Assembly: GCF_003323735.1 (NCBI RefSeq)
Contig: NZ_QOIM01000022.1
Location: forward strand, 115,303 to 179,302
Length of the DNA stretch: 64,000 nucleotides
Reading direction: 5' to 3'
Source: Streptomyces reniochalinae
GTDB lineage: Bacteria; Actinomycetota; Actinomycetes; Streptomycetales; Streptomycetaceae
Shown: positions 44,539-51,894 of the stretch, in pieces
Position numbering within the stretch: position 1 is the stretch's first letter
Layout: the number at the start of each line of letters is the position of its first letter
Program-made: the position numbers and the translations under genes
The notes under the pieces: model-generated
Databases searched by the model: none
The model's input: the letters and a program-made list of their open reading frames with translations, nothing else
Told to the model about the DNA's origin: nothing

Positions 44539-45906
44539 CTAGGAGCCGGAATCACCGGGTGGGCCGGGGTGGACCCACCGCTGGGGCGTGGCACCGCCCT
44601 GCGGTGGTGGCCCGCTCGACGCGGGTGGTCCGCCCGCTGAAGGCGCCCTACGCATCGACCCTGCCGACCTGTCAGAGGAGCCCTGGCCACCACTGCTGGA
44701 GCGTGCACCGGATTCCTGACCGGTGCGGCGGATGAGCGGCTGGCCCTGGTCACCGTCGGTCGGAGGCCGACGGATGAGCGCGCGGCCCTTGTCGCCCGCA
44801 GCGGCTGGGTCTTCGCCGAAGCGGAAATTGGTCTGCTTCGGCTTGACCTGGCCGCTGCCGGAACCGCCGCTCGGGTCGATGCCCGAGGCGACGCCGCCGG
44901 CGCCCTGGCCCGGGATCTTCGACGGACCCTGTGGAGCCATGCCGCCGGTCTTGGCCTGCATCGCGAGCTGTCCTGCGGTCTTCGCCGCCCCGGCCGCCGT
45001 ACCGACTCCGGCGACGCCGGTGCGGTGCAGGTCATCGTGCCCGCCGCCGTCGGCCGCCCAGTGCACGAACTTGTAGGTCGCGTACGGGCAGAGCAGGACG
45101 AGGACCATGACGACCATGCCCGATATAGCGTCCGAGAGCGCCGCCATCCCGCCGTCGGAGTCGGACTTGCCCATCGCGGAGACGCCGAGGGGGAAGACGA
45201 TCGTCATAAGCAGCTTGCTGACGATGAGGGTGGCGGTGGCCTCGATCCAGCCCCTGCGCCAGCGCTTGGCGACCTCCCAGCCGCCGCCCGCGCCGGCGAA
45301 GACGGCCAAGGTCACCAGGACGAGGATGCCGACCTTGCGGGCGACCATCACGGCCCAGTACAAGAACGCGCCGACCGCGCATCCGAGCGCGACGATCGCG
45401 GGCACGCCCCAGCCCAGGCCGTACATCGCCCCCAGCTCGTTCACCTTGATCACGCGGCGGATCGCATCGTCGACCGAGGAGTTCGCCGCCTTGAACAGCC
45501 CCGCGCTCAGCGCGTCCACGACGGTGAGCGCGACGGTGGTGCAGGCGATGGCGGCGAAGGCGAAGAAGACGCCGATCATCGTCCCGAACGCTGCCTGGGC
45601 CAGCGCGCGCTCGTCCCGGCGCCAGGCGGCGCGGGTCAGCTGGAGACAGAACGTCCCCACGGTGAGCACGAGCCCGATGGGCAGGATCAGCTCGTAGTTG
45701 TGCCGAAACCACTCGGCGTTCAGATCGACGGCGGTGGTCTTGTCCACCGCTCGGGTGGCCAGGTCGGCCGCGGACTGGGCGACCTCGCCCATGCTCTTGG
45801 CGATCCAGGCCCCGATGCCGTCCGTGATGACCTCGCCGGTCTTCCCGGCCACGCCGCCGATAGCCCCGCACACGTGATTCATCAGGGGAAGGTCACAGGC
45901 CCCCAC
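44539..45906 (-). CDS. VirB6/TrbL-like polytopic membrane protein
   Basis: A 455-residue protein. About six membrane helices lie between residues 70 and 290 (YELILPIGLVLTVGTFCLQL, FGTMIGVFFAFAAIACTTVALTVV, WGVPAIVALGCAVGAFLYWAVMVA, VGILVLVTLAVFAGAGGG, ATLIVSKLLMTIVFPLGVSA and ISGMVVMVLVLLCPYATYKFV). A long Gly/Ser/Pro-rich cytoplasmic tail of about 150 residues follows. This arrangement is typical of the inner-membrane channel protein of actinobacterial conjugation systems. The GTG start has an excellent AAGGAGGTG. The conserved neighbours support the role. Confidence 0.8.
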   Translation of the reverse strand: MGACDLPLMNHVCGAIGGVAGKTGEVITDGIGAWIAKSMGEVAQSAADLATRAVDKTTAVDLNAEWFRHNYELILPIGLVLTVGTFCLQLTRAAWRRDERALAQAAFGTMIGVFFAFAAIACTTVALTVVDALSAGLFKAANSSVDDAIRRVIKVNELGAMYGLGWGVPAIVALGCAVGAFLYWAVMVARKVGILVLVTLAVFAGAGGGWEVAKRWRRGWIEATATLIVSKLLMTIVFPLGVSAMGKSDSDGGMAALSDAISGMVVMVLVLLCPYATYKFVHWAADGGGHDDLHRTGVAGVGTAAGAAKTAGQLAMQAKTGGMAPQGPSKIPGQGAGGVASGIDPSGGSGSGQVKPKQTNFRFGEDPAAAGDKGRALIRRPPTDGDQGQPLIRRTGQESGARSSSGGQGSSDRSAGSMRRAPSAGGPPASSGPPPQGGATPQRWVHPGPPGDSGS

Positions 45907-45939
45907 GGGACACCTCCTTCCGTATCGCGGTTTCGCCGG

Positions 45940-46626
45940 TCATGGGGCGACCTCCGGCAGCACGCCCGACAGCGCGCAGTCGTGGTGAGGCCGGCACTGG
46001 ACGGCGAGGGTGGTCGAGCGGGGCTCGGCCCCGGCGCCCGAGCCCTTCCAGGCGATGGACTGCTTGCCGGTCACGGTGACCGCGTAGACGTACGCCTCGG
46101 TGATGCCGCCGGGGTCCTGGGACATGGCGGTCTTGAACGCCTCGGGGAAGTGGCCCTCGCTCACCTTGGCGGTGGCGTGCTGGTGGTTGTCGTGCATCCG
46201 CGACCACAGCGCCTTGCCGGGCACCTCACCGCTCACGGACGCCCAGTCGGCGTACTTCTTCTCGCTGGTCATCCACCGCTTGAGCCCAGCCATGTGCTCA
46301 GCCCGGGAGAGGCGCTGTGTGTCATACGTCCACAGCGCCTTGGTCGCCGCCTTCGCGAACGTCACTGGATCGTCCGTGTGCGGCGGCGCGGCGACGGCCT
46401 CGTCCGTTTCCGGACGTAGCGCGGGGGAGTGCGGCGAAGCGCTGGGCTTCGGGTGAGCGTCCGCTCGCGGTTGCGGAGTCTCGGACCGGGTCAGGTAGGC
46501 GAGGAGGCCGGCGATGACCAGCAGCACCGCCAGGATGATGCCGATCATCGCCGAGCGACGGAGTACTGAGGAGGGCGCGACGGAGTCGTCCTGCGAGGAG
46601 CTGAGGCGTTTCTTCAATGTCGGCAT
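45940..46626 (-). CDS. VirB8/TcpC-like single-pass membrane protein
   Basis: A 228-residue protein. It has a short basic N-terminus, one membrane helix (SAMIGIILAVLLVIAGLLAYL, residues 25-45), a Pro/Ser-rich linker and an outer domain (about 85-228) that starts DPVTFAKAATKALWTYDTQRLSRAEHMAGLKRWM. This fold pattern matches the NTF2-like conjugation proteins TcpC and VirB8, which stabilise the channel. Its ATG overlaps the stop of the pilin-like gene by one base. Confidence 0.72.
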   Translation of the reverse strand: MPTLKKRLSSSQDDSVAPSSVLRRSAMIGIILAVLLVIAGLLAYLTRSETPQPRADAHPKPSASPHSPALRPETDEAVAAPPHTDDPVTFAKAATKALWTYDTQRLSRAEHMAGLKRWMTSEKKYADWASVSGEVPGKALWSRMHDNHQHATAKVSEGHFPEAFKTAMSQDPGGITEAYVYAVTVTGKQSIAWKGSGAGAEPRSTTLAVQCRPHHDCALSGVLPEVAP

Positions 46627-46934
46627 CAGTGGACCTGCGTCCCCATCGCGGAGAAGAAGGCGACGATCCCGTTCGCCGCCCCGAGGAGCAGGGCGACGCC
46701 TGCGGCGATGGTGGTGCCCTTCTTGCCGTTCTGCTCGGCCTGGTGGCCGCCGCTGTGGTGGCCCCAGGCCCAGATCACCGCCGAAAGGGCCAAGGCCCCG
46801 ACGGTGGCGATGATCCCGAAGAGGTTGATGGAGCCGATCACCTTCTTCAGCACGTCGAGACCAGGCAGGCCACCCCCCTTGGGCGAGACGCCTGGGTCGT
46901 AGGCCAGGTGCTGGAGATGCTGGGCGAGTTTCAA
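46626..46934 (-). CDS. DUF6112 protein, pilin-like conjugation subunit
   Basis: A 102-residue protein. It starts MKLAQHLQHLAYDPGVSPKGGGLPGLDVLKKVIG and then has two membrane helices (LFGIIATVGALALSAVIWAWG and TIAAGVALLLGAANGIVAFFSAMG) separated by a short polar loop. The size and topology match VirB2/TrbC-like subunits, and the sequence matches DUF6112 of Streptomyces. TTG 46934, after AGGAG, gives the family N-terminus and is preferred over ATG 46961. Confidence 0.78.
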   Translation of the reverse strand: MKLAQHLQHLAYDPGVSPKGGGLPGLDVLKKVIGSINLFGIIATVGALALSAVIWAWGHHSGGHQAEQNGKKGTTIAAGVALLLGAANGIVAFFSAMGTQVH

Positions 46935-47017
46935 GGGAACTCCTGTTTCGGATCCGGGCATGCGGAAGCCCCGGAGGTTGTGCGAGAGAGAAATGAGGAG
47001 GGGGAGGGGAGAGCGCG

Positions 47018-48215
47018 TCAGGCGACGCGACGCGCAGCGAGGATCGAGGGCTGCCAGTCGGCGAGCCGGGTGATCTTGGTGACGTCGCCGGTGCGCGGGG
47101 CCTGGAGGAGCAGGCCGTGCCCGATGTACATGCCGACGTGCTCCGGGCGGGCGGCCGTGCCGCGGGTGAAGAGCAGATCTCCCGGCTTCAGCCGCTTCGG
47201 GCTGACCGCCTTGCCCTCTTTGACCTGTGTGTAGGTGGTCCGGGAGAGCTTGATGCCGCCGGCCTTGTAGGACGCCTGCATCAGACTGGAGCAGTCGCAC
47301 CGGCCCATGGGGTCCTTGCCGTGCGCATCCGCGCACGAGCCGCCCCACTGGTACGGCGTCCCGAGTTGCCCCAGGCCCCACCGGATCGCCTTACGGACCG
47401 GCTTGGGCGCCGACGCCGGGATCGTGTAGCCCTTCGGGACGGACCCCTTCGGGATCGGGCCGAACGACGACCCGTCCTCGTTGCCGCACTCACCCCCGGC
47501 AGGGGCATCAGCCTTGTCGCCGTTGCTCTTGTCGGTGTCTTTGCCGGAACCGCCGGCACCGTTGAGGGACTTGGCGAGGGCCTTCTGGAGCGCCGTGGCC
47601 AGCGGCTCCCACTTCGCGTACGCGTCGGGGAACCCGCTCGCCTGGACCGCCTGGGCGGCCTGGGCGACGGTCATCGACTGCCAACCCGAGACCTTCTTCA
47701 GGCGCGTGTAGAACGAGGTCGCCGCGTGCACGGGATCGCGGACCTGCTGTGCGGTGCCCCAGCCCTGGCTCGACCGTTGCTGGAACAGCCCGAGGCTGTC
47801 CCGGTCGCCGTAGGACAGGTTCCGCAGACCCGACTCCTGCAACGCGGTGGCCAACGCGACCACCTGCCCCTGGGGCGGAATCTTCAGCGCGACGCCGGTG
47901 GCCTGGACCTTCTTCGCGTTCGGGATCTGCTCCTTGGGGGCATCGAGCCCGGACACGTGGACCGAACCGGCCTTGCCGTCGTCGAGGATCGTGCGCACCT
48001 GCTTGGAGACCGCCGCAGCGTCAACGTCGCCACCCGCGTCGTCTTTTACAGGACGCTTCAGCGCCGTGCGCACCGGCCATCGCCATCGCCAGCGGAGCGA
48101 TCAACAGCATCGGCGCGGTCACCACCGCACCAGCCGTCAGAAGGGTCTTGTTCACGAGCGAGGACCGGGCACTAGACCGGGAGCGAGCCGACCGTCCGAC
48201 CGTGGCGCCGGGCAT
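47018..48215 (-). pseudogene. NlpC/P60 peptidoglycan hydrolase of the transfer system, frameshifted
   Basis: From ATG 48215 (or GTG 48155) a frame encodes a membrane/signal segment (TLLTAGAVVTAPMLLIAPLAMAMAG) and ends soon after HGAEASC. The rest is in a second frame: DDAGGDVDAAAVSKQVRTIL, a lytic-transglycosylase-like part (VALATALQESGLRNLSYGDRDSLGLFQQRSSQGWG), and an NlpC/P60 domain with catalytic cysteine in MGRCDCSSLMQASYKAG and histidine in RPEHVGMYIGHGLLLQAP. One surplus base in TTTT 48044-48047 accounts for the break. The enzyme would open the cell wall for the conjugation channel. Confidence 0.82.
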
Positions 48216-48780
48216 TTCAGGGGGTGCCGCATCGGCAACTCCTTGCGTGTAGGCGGCGCGGTGCGGGCGCTCTCGTCGAAAAGGTCACCGACACCGCGCC
48301 GTTCAGGCATCCGAAATCCCCTTGTCGGGGTGGCAGCTCGGTGGCCGGGATCTGCTCACCCCGGCCACCGCGCCGCTTTAGCGAAGAGCGGCAGCAAACC
48401 GCGCTGGTAATCTCACGCGCCACATTCCACAGACGCCCTTTCTCCGGTCTGGAGACGTTCGACAGCAACGTGCTGAAACGACCCGCCCATTGGATGGCGC
48501 AACACGCATCAGCACAGCTCAACAGGGGCGGAACCGGGCCCTTCCCGGTGAGCATGCCGAGACTGTAGGGACGAATTCCGGCCGCGCCAAACGAGCCGAA
48601 CCAGATGCCGGTGGCGGCCCGCTTCCGGCTTGGTGCGGCCGGAATCCCGCACTACTCTTCAGCGCGCACCGGCCCCAGCCCCCGAAACGCCAGGGGCAAT
48701 TCGCCGAACATTCCTCTGCCACCCACGCCCCCCTGCGGGGCCGGGCGTGCGTGCACCGCTTCCTGAGAGAGAACCCGGTT
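48216..48780. other. Noncoding region with a large inverted repeat
   Basis: No convincing gene lies in this 565-base gap. It separates the leftward transfer operon from the rightward methyltransferase, so it should hold both promoters. An inverted repeat joins ATTCCGGCCGCGCCAA (48575-48590) and TTGGTGCGGCCGGAAT (48630-48645), with 15 of 16 pairs and 39 bases between the arms. It could be an operator, a terminator or an origin of transfer. Confidence 0.55.
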
Positions 48781-49530
48781 ATGCCTTATACCTTGCACCG
48801 AGGCGACGCGCTGAGCGTGCTGTCCGAACTCCCGGACGCCAGCGTCGATGCCCTGATCACCGACCCGCCCTACAACTCCGGCGGCCGCACCAGCTCCGAA
48901 CGCACCGGACGCACCGCGTAGGCGAAGTACACCGCCGCGGACGCCGAGCACCAGCTCGCCAACTTCCCCGGTGAGAACCGCGACCAACGCTCCTACGGCT
49001 ACTGGTTGTCGCTGCTGCTGACCGAGGCATACCGCACTACCGTCGAATCAGGCACCGCGCTCGTTTTCACCGACTGGCGCCAGCTGCCCACAACCACCGA
49101 TGCGTTGCAGGCCGCCGGGTGGACATGGCGGGGCATCGCCTCCTGGCACAAGCCAGTCTCCCGCCCGCAGAAGGGACGGCTCAAGCAGTCCTGCGAATAC
49201 ATCGTCTGGGGCACCAAGGGACCCGTCGACGCCAACCGCAACCCCGTCTACCTCCCCGGCCTCTACACGGCCAGCCAGCCCCGCAAGGGACGGGTCCACA
49301 TCACGCAGAAGCCGGTCGAGGTCATGCAGGAACTGGTGAAGATCTGCCCCGAAGCCGGCACCGTCCTCGACCCCTTCACCGGATCCGGCTCCACCGGAGT
49401 CGCCGCCCTGCGCGAAGGCCGTCAGTTCATCGGTATCGAGCTGACCGACCACTACGCCGACATCGCCGAACAGCGCATGGCCGACGAACTGACCCAGGAC
49501 GACTTCGACCTCGCCGGACCCGAAGAGTGA
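48781..49530 (+). pseudogene. Site-specific amino-methyltransferase (adenine/N4-cytosine) with an in-frame TAG
   Basis: ATG 48781 opens a methyltransferase with the catalytic DPPY motif near residue 29 (DALITDPPYNSGG). A TAG at 48919-48921 interrupts it after RTGRTA. The same frame continues with AKYTAADAEHQLANFPGENRDQRSYGYWLSLLL, then WHKPVSRPQKGRLKQSCEYIVWGTKG and the SAM-binding motif LDPFTGSGSTGVAALREG, to 49530. The motif order (DPPY first, FxGxG last) marks the beta class. It is the second methyltransferase of this region to carry a lesion near its start. Confidence 0.82.
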
Positions 49531-49565
49531 CCCCGGGCGAGAGACCGAGGAGGAAGGCAGAACGC

Positions 49566-49614
49566 GCGAAGGGGCGGTCGCACACCCGATACCGGTGTGC
49601 GACCGCCCCTTCGC
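49566..49614. terminator. Strong bidirectional terminator
   Basis: A perfect 21-base-pair stem (49566-49586 with 49594-49614) with a 7-base loop lies between the convergent methyltransferase and nuclease genes. Confidence 0.85.
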
Positions 49615-49623
49615 ACGGCTTGG

Positions 49624-50553
49624 TCAGGAAGCCGCGATGCTCCGCAGAATCAGCTCCTCGGCGCGCTCCAGGTCGGCGCGCGAGCGCAAGCTCACCTCGA
49701 CGCCCGAGATCCCGAGGCACCCGATCTTGGTCACGTCACGGGTGAAGCCCTCCTCCAGCTCCACCGTCGCCGGATCGAGCTTCAGGTTCACCGCCACGAC
49801 CTCCTTGCGCGGCAGCACCCGCACAGAGGCGAACTTCTTCAACCGCCGGTAGGTCAGGTAGTGCTGCTGCGGCTCCATCCACGCTCCCTCGGGCAGCAGC
49901 AGCCGCTCGTCGACCGCGCCGAACAACTCCTTCACCTTCGCCGGAGCCCCCTCCAGCCGATGCTGCGGCACGCTCACCACCGCCACCGGCTCCGGCCCCG
50001 TTCCGCTCGAAGAGCTCGGTGCCTTGGCGCGAGAGGAAGGCCCTCCAGCTCCGGCGACCGAGGCGATCAGCCGCAGCGTGAGCACGTCGTCGAAGACCTG
50101 GTAGGAGATCAGGTCGATCCGACGGCCGATTTCCTCCACGGCCACCGTGTCGTGGTACGTGAACTCCCCGGCCACGCACACCACCCGCGGGTTGCTCCAG
50201 TCCACCGCCCCGGCCGCCTCCGCACCGAGCCGGTCGGCGACCAGCCGCTCGAACTCATGGTGATGGTCCCGCAGCCACACCAGATACGACAGCGCCTGGT
50301 TGATCACGTTCTGATCCCGCGAGCGCTTGTACTCGATGACCACCGGAGTGCCGCTCTCATCCAGCCCGAGGGAATCGACCCGGCCCCGGTGCCGCCGACC
50401 GGTCCGGTACTCCGAGGCCAGGAACCGGATCCCGAGCATCGCCTCCATATTGGCCTCGATCAGCGACTGCAACTCCCGCTCAACCGCCACCGACGCACCC
50501 GGAATCTTCGTCGCCCGGCCACCTCTGACCCGGAAGACCTTCAGGTCGCCCAT
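49624..50553 (-). CDS. NucS-like nuclease with C-terminal DUF5655 domain
   Basis: A 309-residue protein. The first 150 residues hold a PD-(D/E)xK-type core: GRVDSLGLDESGTPVVIEYKRS, with D and ExK metal-binding residues, and QNVINQALSYLVWLRDH as the following helix. This resembles the nuclease part of NucS/EndoMS and DUF91 proteins. The C-terminal DUF5655 domain covers about residues 200-309 (VKELFGAVDERLLL, YLTYRRLKKFASVRVLPRKEVVAVNLKLDP). ATG 50553 follows GGGAGGAG; the frame is open to 50580. It probably cuts DNA. Its start lies about 300 bases from CRISPR1, divergent from it. Confidence 0.75.
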   Translation of the reverse strand: MGDLKVFRVRGGRATKIPGASVAVERELQSLIEANMEAMLGIRFLASEYRTGRRHRGRVDSLGLDESGTPVVIEYKRSRDQNVINQALSYLVWLRDHHHEFERLVADRLGAEAAGAVDWSNPRVVCVAGEFTYHDTVAVEEIGRRIDLISYQVFDDVLTLRLIASVAGAGGPSSRAKAPSSSSGTGPEPVAVVSVPQHRLEGAPAKVKELFGAVDERLLLPEGAWMEPQQHYLTYRRLKKFASVRVLPRKEVVAVNLKLDPATVELEEGFTRDVTKIGCLGISGVEVSLRSRADLERAEELILRSIAAS

Positions 50554-50859
50554 GTGCTCCTCCCGCTCCAGCACCATCACTGCCAGGCAGGAATCGAAGC
50601 GGCCACGCGCTTATTCCCGGGTGACCAAGGTGACCATCAACTGCGTCGTTCTTACCGCCGCGTATGCGGTCGGCTTCGGCTTGTTGCAGCGTGCTCGGTC
50701 TACGGCGGCCAGCTCAAGCTGGCTCAGCGTGAGCATAAGGGCGACGTACGAGTCACTTTCCGGGTTAACCGGTTCGTGAACCGGAGCAGGAGGGCCTGGC
50801 TCGTAAACGAACTGAAGGAAAATGCTTACCCGCCGACACAAAGCTATGGTCAGCAAGGG
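50554..50859 (+). promoter_or_regulatory. CRISPR1 leader
   Basis: This 306-base stretch has no gene and is less GC-rich than its surroundings. It contains a 16-base palindrome, CCGGTTCGTGAACCGG (50769-50784), and an A-rich segment near 50815. It ends in TGGTCAGCAAG (50847-50857), which is also found directly before CRISPR2. It should hold the array promoter and the spacer-integration signals. The promoter of the divergent nuclease gene must lie here too. Confidence 0.65.
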
Positions 50860-51498
50860 GTCGACCCCGCGCCTGCGGGGATGCTCCGTTCGGATGGTTC
50901 CGCACCGCCGTGCAGGCCGCGTCGACCCCGCGCCTGCGGGGATGCTCCCTGATGGAGCGGGTCGCCATCATGCCGGCGGCCGTCGACCCCGCGCCTGCGG
51001 GGATGCTCCTTTGACCGGGGAGAGCCAGCTGGTGGAGGTGACGTCGACCCCGCGCCTGCGGGGATGCTCCTCGCCACGATGGGGCGGGCGGCCCGGATCT
51101 GGCGTCGACCCCGCGCCTGCGGGGATGCTCCCCCGATCGCGGCCTCGACGAACTCAGCGGCCGTGTCGACCCCGCGCCTGCGGGGATGCTCCGGTCGAGG
51201 CCACGATCACGGCCGCGTGGCAGGAGTCGACCCCGCGCCTGCGGGGATGCTCCCGACGCCCGCGGCCTCCTGCCCGACCTCGCCCAGTCGACCCCGCGCC
51301 TGCGGGGATGCTCCGTACCCCCGCTCGGGGCGGGTGGTGAGCGAGACGTCGACCCCGCGCCTGCGGGGATGCTCCGAGAAGTGCGGCCAGGGCGAGGCCA
51401 GCGAAGAAGTCGACCTCGCGTCCGCGGGGGATGCTCCGGCCAGCAGCCCGCCCATCGTCATGCGCTCCCAGTCGACCCCGCGGGCGCGAGGTGTTCCA
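50860..51498 (+). CRISPR. CRISPR1, type I-E, about 11 repeats
   Basis: A 28-base repeat, starting GTCGACCCCGCGC and ending GCGGGGATGCTCC, recurs every 61 bases from 50860 with 33-base spacers. Nine copies appear identical. The copy at 51409 carries changes and one extra G; the copy at 51471 is more diverged. Decay at the right end puts the leader at the left. The stem CCCCGC/GCGGGG is the Cas6e recognition type. Transcription runs toward cas3. Confidence 0.96.
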
Positions 51499-51894
51499 CA
51501 CCGGTCGTGAGGTCTGCCGAGGTGATGAGTCGCTCACGCGCCCCGGGGGATGGTCGGCAAATGAATGGACTCGGGGTGCAGGTGTATGCGCCACGCCTGT
51601 GGATGGTCCTGTGGCGTTGTCCTTGGCGTCATCGCTGTTGTCGACCTCGCACGGGAGGACTGGATCTGCGCTGGGGTCGACCCGAGGCGCCGGACGGCCG
51701 GTCCGATCCCGCGCCTTCGGGCCCGCGCTCCGGGTGTGAAGCCGACAGCGCGGGGTTGCTCATTCCCCGGGGTGCAAGCGGAGCCTGCTGGTGATTGTGG
51801 CGGGTGGTTTTCGCGGTTTTGGCCGGAGGCCGGTCCTATTGTCAGCGCTGCCATTTACGCTCCCTTCCGACGAGTTGATGAGGAGTGGGTGGCT
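51499..51894 (+). repeat. Decayed CRISPR repeats between CRISPR1 and cas3
   Basis: Repeat-like segments continue past the array at 51529 (GTCGCTCACGCGCC, then GGGGGATGGTCGG), 51582 (ending GTGGATGGTCC), 51640 (GTCGACCTCGC) and 51701 (GTCCGATCCCGCGCCT, later GCTCC). Some spacings stay close to 61 bases. This is probably an old array end. The cas3 promoter and ribosome site must lie in or after it. Confidence 0.5.

Noticed and set aside
48217..48555. Minus-strand frame of 112 residues upstream of the NlpC/P60 gene
   Set aside because: No ribosome site, no domain and atypical codon use; it may only be the noncoding regulatory region.
48919..48921. TAG read as an amino acid (recoding) in the methyltransferase
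   Set aside because: Only isolated TAG codons occur in genes that otherwise look decayed, and no special tRNA or recoding signal is visible.
50822..51794. Repetitive proteins encoded across CRISPR1 (TPRLRGCS, RPRACGDAP)
   Set aside because: They are translations of the DNA repeat in an array with 61-base period.
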